Origin: Idiomarina aminovorans
Lineage (GTDB): Bacteria > Pseudomonadota > Gammaproteobacteria > Enterobacterales > Alteromonadaceae
Length of the DNA: 64,000 bases
Direction of reading: 5' to 3'
NCBI RefSeq assembly: GCF_023155095.1
Contig: NZ_JAKNDA010000001.1
Span: 372,001 to 436,000, forward strand
The notes beneath the pieces were generated by a model, which made no database searches, was not told the origin of the DNA, and saw nothing but the letters and a program-made list of their open reading frames with translations. This document shows positions 43,780-55,369 of the stretch, in pieces. Numbering within the stretch: the stretch's first letter is position 1; each line of letters begins with the position of its first letter. The position numbers and the translations under genes are program-made.

Positions 43780-46692
43780 TCATGGTTTTGACTCTATTCG
43801 GTTGCGACCGCTGTGTTTTGCCTGGTATAAAGCTTGGTCGGCGGCAACCAGTAAACCCGCATAATCAGCATAGTGATAACTGCTTGCAACCCCAATACTA
43901 ACGGTAATTTTCATGTCATCAACAAGATCGTCGAATGAGGTCGCTGCGATTCTTTCGCGCATTCGCTCGCTGGCTTCTTTAGCAACTTCCAGTTCAGAAT
44001 TCGTAATTAATACAGCAAACTCTTCACCACCCCAGCGGGCAACATAATCAATGTCTCTAATTTCGTCACGTAGCACCTCAGCTAAGCGAATTAGTACTTG
44101 GTCGCCTACGGTGTGTAAATAGGTGTCGTTAACTTGCTTAAAGTAATCAACATCTAAAATCGCAAGGCTTAAATAGGTTCCGTCACGTCTGGAGCGGCTA
44201 AGCTCATGTTGCAAACGTTCATCAAAAGCCCGGCGGTTACCAAGGGTGGTTAAAGGATCCTGACGAGCCGCGGTTTCTAAATCTGCTGTTTTCTCTTTAA
44301 CCATTTGCTCGAGTCGCAGGCGCGTTCTGTTGTGTTGATTAAGACGTGCTCTCACTGAAATTAAGATTAAAAGAGCGACAATTAATAAGGCGAAAATCCA
44401 AAACCAGGGTTGCATCCAAAAATGTGCGGACTGCCGGAATGCGAAATGGTCGGGTTGGCTCCATTGGCCTCCGGGATATCTTGCCCGAACCCGAAAGATA
44501 TAGTCATTGGCTGGCAACGTTGTGTATTCGGCTGAGTTGAGCGAGCTTTTATTAACCCAGCCTTTATCAAATCCAACCAGGCGTACCTGATAATTAATTT
44601 GTTCTGCCATCAGGTAACCAGGAGCAATGAACTCAAACACAATACGTTCAGTTTCCGCACTGAGTTGTTCCCCGAAGACAACGGTTGCTCCATCTGCTTT
44701 TACCGATTCTATGTTGACATCTGGCGGGCGGTTGCCAATTTTAGACATCGTTTTGGGGTCAACTTCTGAAACACCGTTACTGGTTGCCAGCCAAATGCTG
44801 CCCGTTTGAGATTGCAGCATTGAAGGGCCACCACTGTTAATCTGGGCGCTTTCAAGGCCGTCAACTTCGCTAAAGTGCTGCACATTAAGTTTGTCTGCGT
44901 GACCTTCTAAAACTTGAGTAAAGGAGTCATGTTCAACCATAACCGGGCCCCTGTTTGAGCCAAGCCACAGGTTGCCATCACCATCAAAAGTAACAGACAT
45001 AAAGTTATCAAATGGTAAGCCCTGGTCACGATTAAAAATCTGCCAGCTGCTGTTTTTAAGATGATGAACGATAAGTCCACGGTCGGTTGCCATCCAGATA
45101 TAACCGGACTGCCCGGTAATATGAAATGCCAGTTCGGCATTATTGAGTTCGGTTAAATCAACTTCATTAATTTGGTAATCAAACTGTTCATTTTTTTGGG
45201 TGATCTTAATGTTGACGACGCCTCGTGCAGAGCCTGCCCATAATGTTCCTTGCTGATCCAGATATAATGACGTTGTATAGTTATTGGTTAAGCCATCTTT
45301 TTGTGCAATATATTGGGCTTTCCATGTTTCTTCGGAGTTCTGGTACAAATGGGTAATACCCAATGGTGTCGCCAGAAATATGCCGAGTTCAGGATCAAGT
45401 GCTAGCTGACGAACTTCATCGGTTTTCAACAGGTTGTCATCATCGAAATGATGGACAATTTGGGCACCATCCCAGATATAAAGACCGTCGGTGTAAGTGC
45501 CGATATGAAGCTGCTGTTTATGATCGTAAGCCAGAGACAATACCGATTGTTTCGTTAGCGGCGTATCGGGAGCAAGCGGGGTGATGCCCGACTTGTTTAT
45601 GATAGCGGCGCCGTTACTGGAACCCACAATAACGTCACCGTTTTTGTTTTCTGCTAACGCTCTGATGTAGTTGCCTGTCAATCCATCGTCCGTTGTGTAG
45701 GTAGAGAATAGTGCGTTTCTGAATTGAACTAAGCCGCCATGTGTTGATACCCAGAAACTGCCTTCTTTGTCCTGAATGATATCGAGCACATGATTGTTTG
45801 GAAGCCCGTGTTCGGTGCCAAATCTCTCGATGCCATAGTTGCCAATGCGAATAAGTCCATCACGGTAGGTTCCCAGCCAAAGCCCATTATTAGGTGACTG
45901 GAACAGAGTACTAATTCTGCTATTAATCTCCGGTAATATGCGTTCAAACTCCATTTTATTATTTTTTTGTTGATACAGGCCTTGTTCTGTCCCAATTAAT
46001 AAACTGCCGTTCTCGACTTCAAAAAGTGCGGTAATAAGTTGCTCGGGTATTGTTGTAATGGCTTGAAAGTGCGCCTGACCCGCTTTTTTGACTTGAACAC
46101 CCTTATTGGTTGCGGCCCATAAGTTGCCCTGGCTATCGATTATGGATTCATAGACGAACATAGAATTTAAACCGTGTTCGGTCGTGAACTGGGCTGTAGG
46201 TTGATTGTTTTTATAAACTAACAGACCAAGTTCTGAGGTCGAAACCCAGAGATTACAGTTCTTATCGATAGATAAGTGATTCACAAATGGCGGAGCTGAT
46301 TGTAATGTTTTCCAACGCCCGTCGTAAAAACGGGCTATTCCTCCCCGGCTACCGGCAACATAAACACTGCCATCGCAATGGCTGTAAGCAGCAGTATACA
46401 TGCCAATATCGGGCAAACCGGTTTCGCGTAAATTGTCGTAGATATCAAAACGACGGCCATTAAAACGGGCCGGGCCCTGCCATGTAGCTAACCAAAGATA
46501 ACCTTTGTCGTCTTGAATAATTTCATTGACAGAATTGTGCGGTAATCCGTCACGAGTTCTCCAGTGCCGAATTAAATAGTCGCTCAGAGGTTTCTTTTCC
46601 TCAATAGCACTGGCTTGATTGGCAAAGGCGCTCGTTACCGGAGCGTGCAGGTATAAAAGTGTAGCCAGTGATATAAAGAGGAGGTACTTCAT
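43780..46692 (-). CDS. Beta-propeller/Y_Y_Y/GGDEF receptor diguanylate cyclase
   Basis: A 970-residue protein with signal peptide (LLFISLATLLYLHAPVTSA). The periplasmic part has repeated two-component-regulator propeller units, seen as GLPHNSVNEIIQDDKGYLW, then GLPNNHVLDIIQDKEGSFW and GLTNNYTTSLYLDQQGTLW, ending in a Y_Y_Y domain (LVGFDKGWVNKSSL, YIFRVRAR). One membrane helix lies near 780 (FWIFALLIVALLILI). The GGDEF domain has catalytic GGEEF at about 888-892 and an allosteric RxxD (RDID) nine residues ahead, so it likely makes cyclic-di-GMP with product inhibition. Ligand unknown, possibly polysaccharide fragments as for related HTCS sensors. Confidence 0.92.
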   Translation of the reverse strand: MKYLLFISLATLLYLHAPVTSAFANQASAIEEKKPLSDYLIRHWRTRDGLPHNSVNEIIQDDKGYLWLATWQGPARFNGRRFDIYDNLRETGLPDIGMYTAAYSHCDGSVYVAGSRGGIARFYDGRWKTLQSAPPFVNHLSIDKNCNLWVSTSELGLLVYKNNQPTAQFTTEHGLNSMFVYESIIDSQGNLWAATNKGVQVKKAGQAHFQAITTIPEQLITALFEVENGSLLIGTEQGLYQQKNNKMEFERILPEINSRISTLFQSPNNGLWLGTYRDGLIRIGNYGIERFGTEHGLPNNHVLDIIQDKEGSFWVSTHGGLVQFRNALFSTYTTDDGLTGNYIRALAENKNGDVIVGSSNGAAIINKSGITPLAPDTPLTKQSVLSLAYDHKQQLHIGTYTDGLYIWDGAQIVHHFDDDNLLKTDEVRQLALDPELGIFLATPLGITHLYQNSEETWKAQYIAQKDGLTNNYTTSLYLDQQGTLWAGSARGVVNIKITQKNEQFDYQINEVDLTELNNAELAFHITGQSGYIWMATDRGLIVHHLKNSSWQIFNRDQGLPFDNFMSVTFDGDGNLWLGSNRGPVMVEHDSFTQVLEGHADKLNVQHFSEVDGLESAQINSGGPSMLQSQTGSIWLATSNGVSEVDPKTMSKIGNRPPDVNIESVKADGATVVFGEQLSAETERIVFEFIAPGYLMAEQINYQVRLVGFDKGWVNKSSLNSAEYTTLPANDYIFRVRARYPGGQWSQPDHFAFRQSAHFWMQPWFWIFALLIVALLILISVRARLNQHNRTRLRLEQMVKEKTADLETAARQDPLTTLGNRRAFDERLQHELSRSRRDGTYLSLAILDVDYFKQVNDTYLHTVGDQVLIRLAEVLRDEIRDIDYVARWGGEEFAVLITNSELEVAKEASERMRERIAATSFDDLVDDMKITVSIGVASSYHYADYAGLLVAADQALYQAKHSGRNRIESKP

Positions 46693-46827
46693 AGGTCATC
46701 GATTATTAAGCAGTGTTATTCGATGGTATGTTGTAGTCGGGCAGGTTGCAATAATTCTAAAGTCGATAATCTAAAAAATACGTTAATGAGTACATTAGCC
46801 GGAAATCATAATTCAAGGAAAAAATAA

Positions 46828-47877
46828 ATGACGAAAGCTTATGCTGCACAATCCAAAAACTCCAAATTGGCGCCGCACGCTATAGAACGTCGAGAGCTGC
46901 GCGATGATGATGTTGCTATCGACATCACTTACTGTGGTGTTTGTCATACCGACATTCACTATGCCGAGAATGACTGGGGTGGCACTATTTATCCGGTCGT
47001 CCCGGGTCATGAAATCATCGGCAAAGTCACTGCCGTAGGTGAAAATGTTAAAGCCTTTAGCGTTGGAGATACAGTTGGTGTTGGCTGTTTGGTCGACTCT
47101 TGCCGTGAGTGCTCCTCTTGTGAGAAAGGTCTGGAACAGTACTGCCTTAACGCCATGGTACCGACTTATAATGGGGAAGATTTGCACGACAAAAGCGTAA
47201 CCTATGGTGGTTACTCTGAAAAGATTGTAGTCAGTGACCGTTTTGTTGTGCGGGTACCTGAAAAGCTGGATCCGGCAAAGGCAGCGCCGCTTTTGTGTGC
47301 GGGTATTACAACCTATTCTCCATTGCGTCACTTTGGTGTGCAAAAAGGGCATAAAGTCGGTGTTATTGGTATGGGTGGCTTAGGCCATATGGGCGTTAAG
47401 TTTGCCAAAGCCATGGGCGCTGAAATCACTATTTTTACTCGTTCACAAAGCAAAATGTCAGAAGCTAAAAAACAAGGCGCAGACCATGTAATTATCTCCA
47501 GCGATGATGAGCAAATGGAAGCTGCGGCTGAGACTTTTGACTTTTTATTAGACACCGTGCCGGTTCAGCATGACCTGAACCCTTATATTAACTGTCTGAA
47601 AGTGGATGGCACACATATTTTGGTGGGGCTGCTAGAACCGGTTGACCCTGCGTTACAGGCGGGTGCTTTGGTAATGAAGCGCCGGGTGTTAGCCGGTTCT
47701 CTAATTGGCGGCCTTCCGGAAACTCAGGAAATGCTTGATTTTTGTGCTGAACACGATATTCACTGCGATGTTGAAATGCTGAATATTCAGAATATCAACG
47801 ATGCCTTTATTCGTATGAAAAAAGGTGATGTAAAGTATCGGTTTGTGATTGATATGGACTCGTTAAAGCAGTCGTAA
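46828..47877 (+). CDS. Zinc NADP-dependent alcohol dehydrogenase, YahK-like
   Basis: A 349-residue medium-chain dehydrogenase. Catalytic zinc residues: C in CGVCHTDIHY and H in VPGHEIIGKV; structural zinc cysteines in LVDSCRECSSCEKGLEQYC; cofactor loop VIGMGGLGHMGVKFAKAMG. TRSQSKMSEAKKQGADHVI follows strand 2 and suggests NADP(H). This subgroup (YahK, cinnamyl alcohol dehydrogenase-like) reduces aldehydes broadly. The ATG follows CAAGGAAAAAAT. It lies upstream of the lysC riboswitch but is a separate unit. Confidence 0.93.
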   Translation: MTKAYAAQSKNSKLAPHAIERRELRDDDVAIDITYCGVCHTDIHYAENDWGGTIYPVVPGHEIIGKVTAVGENVKAFSVGDTVGVGCLVDSCRECSSCEKGLEQYCLNAMVPTYNGEDLHDKSVTYGGYSEKIVVSDRFVVRVPEKLDPAKAAPLLCAGITTYSPLRHFGVQKGHKVGVIGMGGLGHMGVKFAKAMGAEITIFTRSQSKMSEAKKQGADHVIISSDDEQMEAAAETFDFLLDTVPVQHDLNPYINCLKVDGTHILVGLLEPVDPALQAGALVMKRRVLAGSLIGGLPETQEMLDFCAEHDIHCDVEMLNIQNINDAFIRMKKGDVKYRFVIDMDSLKQS

Positions 47878-47927
47878 TGAGTAAATAAATTGACCGCACT
47901 TTGCCGAGCGTGGTCTAATTTACGCAA

Positions 47928-48078
47928 AGAAGAGGTGCGTACGCCAGGAACTTTCGAACTTAGGTTGCCAAAACCGGAGTTGAGTCGAAAGGGAGGGGCG
48001 CTATGCCGAGGTGGTATTGCCAGTTGGCGGCAATACTGCCGGTTGCAGGGTTTGAATACCCACAACTGTCACCTTCAG
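47928..48078 (+). ncRNA. Lysine riboswitch (L box)
   Basis: The leader of lysC contains the conserved lysine-aptamer core in order: AGAAGAGGTGCG at the 5' side, then CGAAAGGGAGGGGCGC and TATGCCGAGGTG in the middle, GGGTTTGAATACCC as a hairpin, and CTGTCACCTT closing. P1 pairs GAGGTG (47932-47937) with CACCTT (48070-48075). The core matches the E. coli lysC leader (GAAGAGGCGCG ... GCCGAGGUGA ... UUGUCACC). Lysine binding is expected to lower expression of lysC. Boundaries are approximate. Confidence 0.93.
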
Positions 48079-48192
48079 GGTGGAGAGCTTCTGGTGTTTG
48101 CATTTTTTATTGGCTGATAAACAACACCTGCCGCGCATTCTGCAAAACCTGAGTTCTCCGAACACTTATATAGCTATGTTTAGGAGAAAACT

Positions 48193-49584
48193 GTGTCTTT
48201 TACTGTTGCCAAGTTCGGAGGTACCAGCGTTGCCGATTACCCCTCAATGCTACGCTGTGCTGAAATTGTCAGGAATAACCCATCTATTCGGCTGGTGGTT
48301 GTCAGTGCTTGCGCCGGAGTGACGAACCGGCTGGCAGAAATAGCTGACCAACAGGGAAAGCAAGCCGAGTCTCTGCGAAATGAAATTTATACCATCCATT
48401 CTTCTATTCTAAAAAAGCTCAACGATACCAGCGACGCGGAAGCTTCTTTGCTTCAGCTGCATGAAGAAATAGACCATCACTGTAGGCAATCTGTAGCAAA
48501 TTGGGCTGCCTGGCGGGATGAACTATTAAGCTTCGGTGAACGTTGCTCCAGCCTTTTGTTTTCTTGTGTTTTAAATGAGCAGAGAACGTTATCGGATACT
48601 CTGGACGCTCGTCAACTGCTGAAAACCACTAGCGGCTTTGGCCGTGCACAGCCAGATGACGTTTCAACCAAGTCGCATTGCCTGGAGCAAAAACAAAAGC
48701 TCGAATCGGGTTGTGTTTGGGTCACTCAAGGTTTTATTGGCTCAGATGACAAGGCGCGGACAACGACTCTGGGCCGCGGCGGAAGTGACTATAGTGCAGC
48801 GCTGCTGGCCGCAGGTTTCAATGCAACAGATTTACAAATTTGGACAGACGTTGCCGGTATTTATACAACGGATCCGAGAATTTGTGCCAGCGCCCGGGCG
48901 ATAGCCGAGATGAGCTTTTCAGAGGCGGCAGAACTGGCAACATTTGGCGCGAAGATTCTGCACCCTTCCAGTCTGGCACCTGCAATAAAGAATGGTATAC
49001 GGGTTTTTATTGGCAGTAGTCAAAACGTGACGGCCGGCGGTACTTATGTATCCGCAAACCCTGCAACCCGGCCTGACGTGCGTGCGGTTGCGCTGCGTCG
49101 GAACCAGACATTAGTTACGGTTCATAGTCTGAGCATGCTTCACGCCAGCGGTTTCCTGGCCCGGCTTTTTGCAATACTGGCACGCTATGACGTCAGTGTT
49201 GACCTGGTGACAACGTCAGAAGTCAGTATTGCACTCACGCTGGATGAAGGTGGCAGTATTGCGAATGGACAGGCTTTATTGCCGGCTGCGGCTTTGGAGG
49301 AGCTTGAACAGTTTTGCCGGGTAGAGGTTGAAACGGGCTTGTCGCTGGTGGCGATTATTGGAAATGGTATTGGCCGCGATGCTCATATCAGTCAACTCAC
49401 TTTTAATACGGTAAACGACTACGCTGTGCGTTTAATTTGTCAGGGAGCGAGTGAACACAACCTTTGCTTTTTAGTAGAAGAACGGGAAGGTGAGAATGTG
49501 ATCCGAACGTTGCACGATAAAATATTGAGTCAGGAAATGAAGTGCGATGAGGGTAAATGTGGTGAAAGCCAGTGCGAAGTCTAA
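48193..49584 (+). CDS. lysC: Lysine-sensitive aspartate kinase III
   Basis: Aspartokinase, the first enzyme of the lysine, methionine, threonine pathway. The 463-residue protein starts at GTG 48193 (GGAGAAAACT before it) with MSFTVAKFGGTSVAD. The kinase domain has VVVSACAGVTNRL, RGGSDYSAALLAA, IWTDVAGIYTTDPR; two C-terminal ACT domains (VTVHSLSMLHASGFLARLF and VAIIGNGIGRD) bind the feedback effector lysine. The single-subunit class (LysC, not ThrA/MetL) and the lysine riboswitch 115 bases upstream agree. Distance to uppP is 85 bases. Confidence 0.96.
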   Translation: MSFTVAKFGGTSVADYPSMLRCAEIVRNNPSIRLVVVSACAGVTNRLAEIADQQGKQAESLRNEIYTIHSSILKKLNDTSDAEASLLQLHEEIDHHCRQSVANWAAWRDELLSFGERCSSLLFSCVLNEQRTLSDTLDARQLLKTTSGFGRAQPDDVSTKSHCLEQKQKLESGCVWVTQGFIGSDDKARTTTLGRGGSDYSAALLAAGFNATDLQIWTDVAGIYTTDPRICASARAIAEMSFSEAAELATFGAKILHPSSLAPAIKNGIRVFIGSSQNVTAGGTYVSANPATRPDVRAVALRRNQTLVTVHSLSMLHASGFLARLFAILARYDVSVDLVTTSEVSIALTLDEGGSIANGQALLPAAALEELEQFCRVEVETGLSLVAIIGNGIGRDAHISQLTFNTVNDYAVRLICQGASEHNLCFLVEEREGENVIRTLHDKILSQEMKCDEGKCGESQCEV

Positions 49585-49669
49585 TCGCATAATCGTACTT
49601 TCGTTCTGGCAACGAAACTGACTATAATGCTCGCTTTCTGTTTGAGCAAAATGAAGGCGAGCATTTTTA

Positions 49670-50467
49670 ATGGATTTCTTACAGTCGATCATCCTTGGCA
49701 TTATCCAGGGCATAACCGAATTTCTTCCCATATCCAGCTCTGCCCACTTAATTTTGATGCCGCTATTAACCGGCTGGGAAGACCAGGGGGTCGGCTTTGA
49801 TCTTGCGGTTCATGTTGGTACCTTGCTCGCGGTTATCCTGTACTTTCGCAAAGATGTCACTGAACTCTTTGTTGACGGAGTTCGTTCTATTTCTGCGCGT
49901 CAGCATGTCGGTCAAAGTCGCTTAGGCTGGGCTGTGGTTGTTGCAACCATACCGGCTTGTATTGCGGGAGTATTGTTACTGGACTACATCGACACAACGT
50001 TAAGAGCTGTGGGAGTTATTATCGCTACCACCGTTGTTTTCGCTGTGCTTTTAGCGGTAGCCGATCGTTTTGCCCGCGGAAACCGAACCCTGCAGGATAT
50101 TGGCTTTAAAGATGCGATTATTGTCGGGCTTGCGCAAGCCGTGGCACTTATTCCGGGCACTTCACGTTCGGGGGCGACCATAACTGCCGGTTTGTTTTTA
50201 GGATTAAACCGCGAATCAGCCTCAAAGTTTTCATTTTTTATGGCCATTCCAATTACGGCCGCAGCTGCTTTAGTAAAATTATTAACTATTGCTTCTGAGT
50301 CTATTGCGGTTGACTGGTCAGGCTTTCTGGTTGGCGGTATTGTGTCGTTTTTAACTGCCATAACGGCGATTCACTTTTTCCTGAAATGGCTTAATGCGTT
50401 CGGTATGTGGCCTTACGTTATTTACCGTTTAATCTTAGCGGTTGTCCTGTACTTATTATTCTTTTGA
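49670..50467 (+). CDS. uppP: Undecaprenyl-diphosphate phosphatase UppP (BacA)
   Basis: A 265-residue integral membrane phosphatase that recycles undecaprenyl pyrophosphate for peptidoglycan synthesis; overproduction gives bacitracin resistance. Signatures: IIQGITEFLPISSSAHLIL at the start and LIPGTSRSGATITAGL, with catalytic residues E and the RSG motif. Some seven membrane helices are visible. It is followed 11 bases later by a channel gene and may be co-transcribed with it. Confidence 0.96.
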   Translation: MDFLQSIILGIIQGITEFLPISSSAHLILMPLLTGWEDQGVGFDLAVHVGTLLAVILYFRKDVTELFVDGVRSISARQHVGQSRLGWAVVVATIPACIAGVLLLDYIDTTLRAVGVIIATTVVFAVLLAVADRFARGNRTLQDIGFKDAIIVGLAQAVALIPGTSRSGATITAGLFLGLNRESASKFSFFMAIPITAAAALVKLLTIASESIAVDWSGFLVGGIVSFLTAITAIHFFLKWLNAFGMWPYVIYRLILAVVLYLLFF

Positions 50468-50478
50468 GTTGTTAATTT

Positions 50479-51306
50479 ATGTACGAAAACATCAAAAAGC
50501 AGTTATTCCGACTTAAAAGTAACAAAACATTTGAAGCGCTGGTTGTTGCCGTCATTATTATTTCTGCATTGGAGATTGGTGCAAAAACGTATGAATTGCC
50601 GGCCTTTGCTAATAGCCTGACCTTAGGTTTAGATCTCTTTATTACGCTATTTTTTGTGGTTGAAATTACCATTCGATTTATTGCTGAAGACAATAAGAAG
50701 GCGTTTTTTAAAGATGGCTGGAATGTGTTTGATACTCTGGTTGTCGTCATGAGTCTCATACCCATTAATGATTCTGAACTGGCTCTGCTGGCACGGTTAG
50801 TCCGAATATTCCGCGTACTGCGGATGATATCCATTATTCCGGAGCTGCGAACCTTAATAAACTCTTTGCTGAAAGCGCTTCCCCAAATGGGCTATGTGGT
50901 GTTGCTGATGTTTATTATCTTCTATATTTATGCGGCGGTTGGCAGCTATCTGTTTGCCGACATTAATCCGTTCTTGTGGGACAATATTGCTACTTCAATG
51001 CTGACGTTATTCAGGGTAATGACCTTCGAGGATTGGACCGATATCCAGTACGAAACTATGGAGGTATACGGCTGGAGCTGGATTTATTATATGACCTTTA
51101 TTTTCCTGACCGCTTTCGCGTTCTTAAATATGGTTATTGGTATCGTCATTAACGTTATGGATAAAGAGGGACGGAAAGTTGAGCTTAGCGAGAAGCAAGC
51201 GGATCAGGAGCTTATCGGGCAGGAACCTTCGATAACCGATTTGCAGCAAGAAATTCGGGAATTAAAGCAATTGATAGTGGCTCAGCAAGATGCCCAAAGA
51301 AAGTAA
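50479..51306 (+). CDS. Voltage-gated ion channel, NaChBac-like
   Basis: A 275-residue six-helix channel. S1-S3 hydrophobic segments are at about 18-95; S4 carries regular arginines (R106, R109, R112, R115) in ARLVRIFRVLRMI. The pore helix and filter read LFRVMTFEDWTDIQ, with TFEDW (182-186) in place of TLESW of NaChBac. A glutamate at the same place indicates a cation selective (Na+ or Ca2+) filter; two acidic residues suggest some Ca2+ preference, which is inference. The C-terminus is a charged coiled coil (ELSEKQADQEL, DLQQEIRELKQL), as in bacterial sodium channels. It overlaps the next gene by 17 bases. Confidence 0.9.
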   Translation: MYENIKKQLFRLKSNKTFEALVVAVIIISALEIGAKTYELPAFANSLTLGLDLFITLFFVVEITIRFIAEDNKKAFFKDGWNVFDTLVVVMSLIPINDSELALLARLVRIFRVLRMISIIPELRTLINSLLKALPQMGYVVLLMFIIFYIYAAVGSYLFADINPFLWDNIATSMLTLFRVMTFEDWTDIQYETMEVYGWSWIYYMTFIFLTAFAFLNMVIGIVINVMDKEGRKVELSEKQADQELIGQEPSITDLQQEIRELKQLIVAQQDAQRK

Positions 51307-52006
51307 AAACCTTTATAGCGCAAAGCTTCTTATTAACGAAATTCCGGTTACGGTTAAAAGTAAGCGGATAAAAAATATGTACCTAAGAGTGCGGGCACCT
51401 TCAGGTGATGTTGAGGTATCCGCGCCTAAACAGTGTTCATTAAATGAAATAGAACGCTGGCTATTTGAACGTCATGACTGGCTCATAAAGCAACGGCAAA
51501 GAATTGCTAAGCAACCAAGTCAGGCTGAGCTTCAGTTTGTTTCAGGTGAAAACCATAAGCTTTGGGGAAAAAGTTATACCCTCAATGTTGTGGAACAAAA
51601 ACGGGGCACCGGCGTTGAGCAGCTTGCTGACCAATTGAGTCTAATTACATTACCACACTACAACTCAGTTAAGCGTCAACAGGTTCTGAACCATTGGTAT
51701 CGTGCGCAAATTACTCGCGAAGTAGAAGCGTTACTGGCTATCTGGCAGCCCAGAATGGGGGCTTTCAGCAGTAGCTTTGGAATCAGAATAATGAAAACGC
51801 GTTGGGGCAGCTGCAATGTCAACAGTAAGAAAATTTGGCTGAATTTGGAGTTGGTGAAAAAGCCTGTAGAATGCCTTGAATACGTGGTTGTTCACGAACT
51901 GACACATCTGTTTGAGCGTTACCATAACGCCCGCTTTTATACGCTGATGGATGAATTTCTGCCTGACTGGCGCGAACGAAAGAAACTGACTAACCAGTTC
52001 ATCTGA
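51290..52006 (+). CDS. YgjP-like metallopeptidase (DUF45)
   Basis: A 238-residue zinc metallopeptidase of the YgjP / M48-like DUF45 family. The site VVHELTHLFERYHNARFY has the HExxH zinc motif and a third histidine. The N-terminal part (VTVKSKRIKNMYLRVRAPSG) is the conserved strand region; MKTRWGSCN is also characteristic. It begins 17 bases inside the end of the channel gene in a different frame. Functions of this family are not well known; there are links with SprT-like proteases. Confidence 0.9.
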   Translation: MPKESKNLYSAKLLINEIPVTVKSKRIKNMYLRVRAPSGDVEVSAPKQCSLNEIERWLFERHDWLIKQRQRIAKQPSQAELQFVSGENHKLWGKSYTLNVVEQKRGTGVEQLADQLSLITLPHYNSVKRQQVLNHWYRAQITREVEALLAIWQPRMGAFSSSFGIRIMKTRWGSCNVNSKKIWLNLELVKKPVECLEYVVVHELTHLFERYHNARFYTLMDEFLPDWRERKKLTNQFI

Positions 52007-52079
52007 GCTCTTCTCCTAATGGGGTCTGAGCTATTACTCTGAACACATACGCGACTTTAAATCAGGAAGAGGTGAAAAG

Positions 52080-52559
52080 TTGAAGAAAATTCTAATGGTA
52101 TGTTTAGGCAATATATGCCGGTCGCCGGCTGCTGAAGGTTTTTTTCAGTCGTTTATTGATAACGAAAACTTAGCGCTTCAAGTCGATTCTGCAGCGACAT
52201 CGAACTATCATATTGGTGAACAGCCGGATAAGAGAATGCAAAAAAGCATGCGTGCCCGGGGTATTGATATAAGCCATTTGCGAGGTCGACAGGTAACCAA
52301 AGAGGATTTTGAGCAGTTTGATTTCGTTTACGCCATGGACCGATCAAACTTCCATAACTTGAAAGCGTTAGCAGAACGAGATGCGCCGGGGTATGAGCAT
52401 AAAGTCGAATTGTTTTTGCAGACGCTTCATAGCCAGAATAGTGATGAACCACTAGAGGTGCCTGATCCGTATTTTGGAGGGCCGGAAGGGTTTGAACGTT
52501 GTGTCGACCTTATTGAACGCGGTGCTAAGGCCCTGATTAAACAGCAAGGAGAGTCGTGA
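52080..52559 (+). CDS. Low-molecular-weight protein-tyrosine phosphatase
   Basis: A 159-residue LMW-PTP. The active-site loop VCLGNICRSPAAEG (CX5R) is at residues 7-20 and the acid loop contains PDPYFGGPEGFE. The TTG start at 52080 follows GAAGAGGTGAAAAG. In Gram-negatives related enzymes (Wzb, YfkJ-like) act on tyrosine kinases for polysaccharide or in stress; no capsule genes are nearby, so the target is unknown. The stop touches the next start (GTG 52560). Confidence 0.92.
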   Translation: MKKILMVCLGNICRSPAAEGFFQSFIDNENLALQVDSAATSNYHIGEQPDKRMQKSMRARGIDISHLRGRQVTKEDFEQFDFVYAMDRSNFHNLKALAERDAPGYEHKVELFLQTLHSQNSDEPLEVPDPYFGGPEGFERCVDLIERGAKALIKQQGES

Positions 52560-53000
52560 GTGGAATATCTACATACCATGGTGCGAGTGCACGATTTAGA
52601 ACAGTCTTTAAATTTCTATTGTGACCTATTGGGGTTGCAGGAAATTAAGCGCAAGGACGTAGAGAAAGGTCGTTTCACCTTAGTCTTTTTAGCCGCTCCC
52701 AATGATGTTGAGCGTGCTAAAAAAGAACAGGCACCGATGCTGGAACTGACCTATAACTGGGACCCTGAAACGTATAGCGGTGGGCGTAATTTCGGTCATT
52801 TGGCCTTTCGGGTTGAGAATATTTATGAACTTTGCCAAAAGCTGATGGATAACGGTGTCATCATAAATCGACCACCAAAAGACGGGCATATGGCCTTTGT
52901 GCGCTCGCCCGACAACATCTCTATAGAGCTGCTGCAAAAGGGCGATCATTTACCGCCACAAGAGCCTTGGGTGTCTATGGGAAATACGGGTGAATGGTAA
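52560..53000 (+). CDS. gloA: Glyoxalase I-type VOC protein
   Basis: A 146-residue vicinal-oxygen-chelate protein. [21 protein letters not shown] is the lactoylglutathione lyase signature; [15 protein letters not shown] contributes a metal glutamate, [14 protein letters not shown] the histidine, and [11 protein letters not shown] the last glutamate. It may detoxify methylglyoxal via glutathione. Start is GTG 52560, preceded by AAGGAGA within the phosphatase gene and directly after its stop. It is shorter in the middle than some GloA, but all metal ligands are present. Confidence 0.88.
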   Translation: MEYLHTMVRVHDLEQSLNFYCDLLGLQEIKRKDVEKGRFTLVFLAAPNDVERAKKEQAPMLELTYNWDPETYSGGRNFGHLAFRVENIYELCQKLMDNGVIINRPPKDGHMAFVRSPDNISIELLQKGDHLPPQEPWVSMGNTGEW

Positions 53001-53077
53001 TTAAAGGCCTGATCCTCTATAATCTGCGCCACAAAATTACATAAATAAGTTAATAGATTTTTACTTTAGTCCAATAA

Positions 53078-55315
<2,238 letters not shown>

Positions 55316-55345
55316 TTAAAACTTTGTAAGCTATGAGTTGAAGAA

Positions 55346-55369
55346 GCAGGCTGCGGCCTGCTTTTTTTT
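55346..55369 (+). terminator. Intrinsic terminator after icd
   Basis: GCAGGC-TGCG-GCCTGC forms a stem followed by eight T. It lies 30 bases beyond the icd stop; the T run ends at the ATG of the next open frame. Confidence 0.93.
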
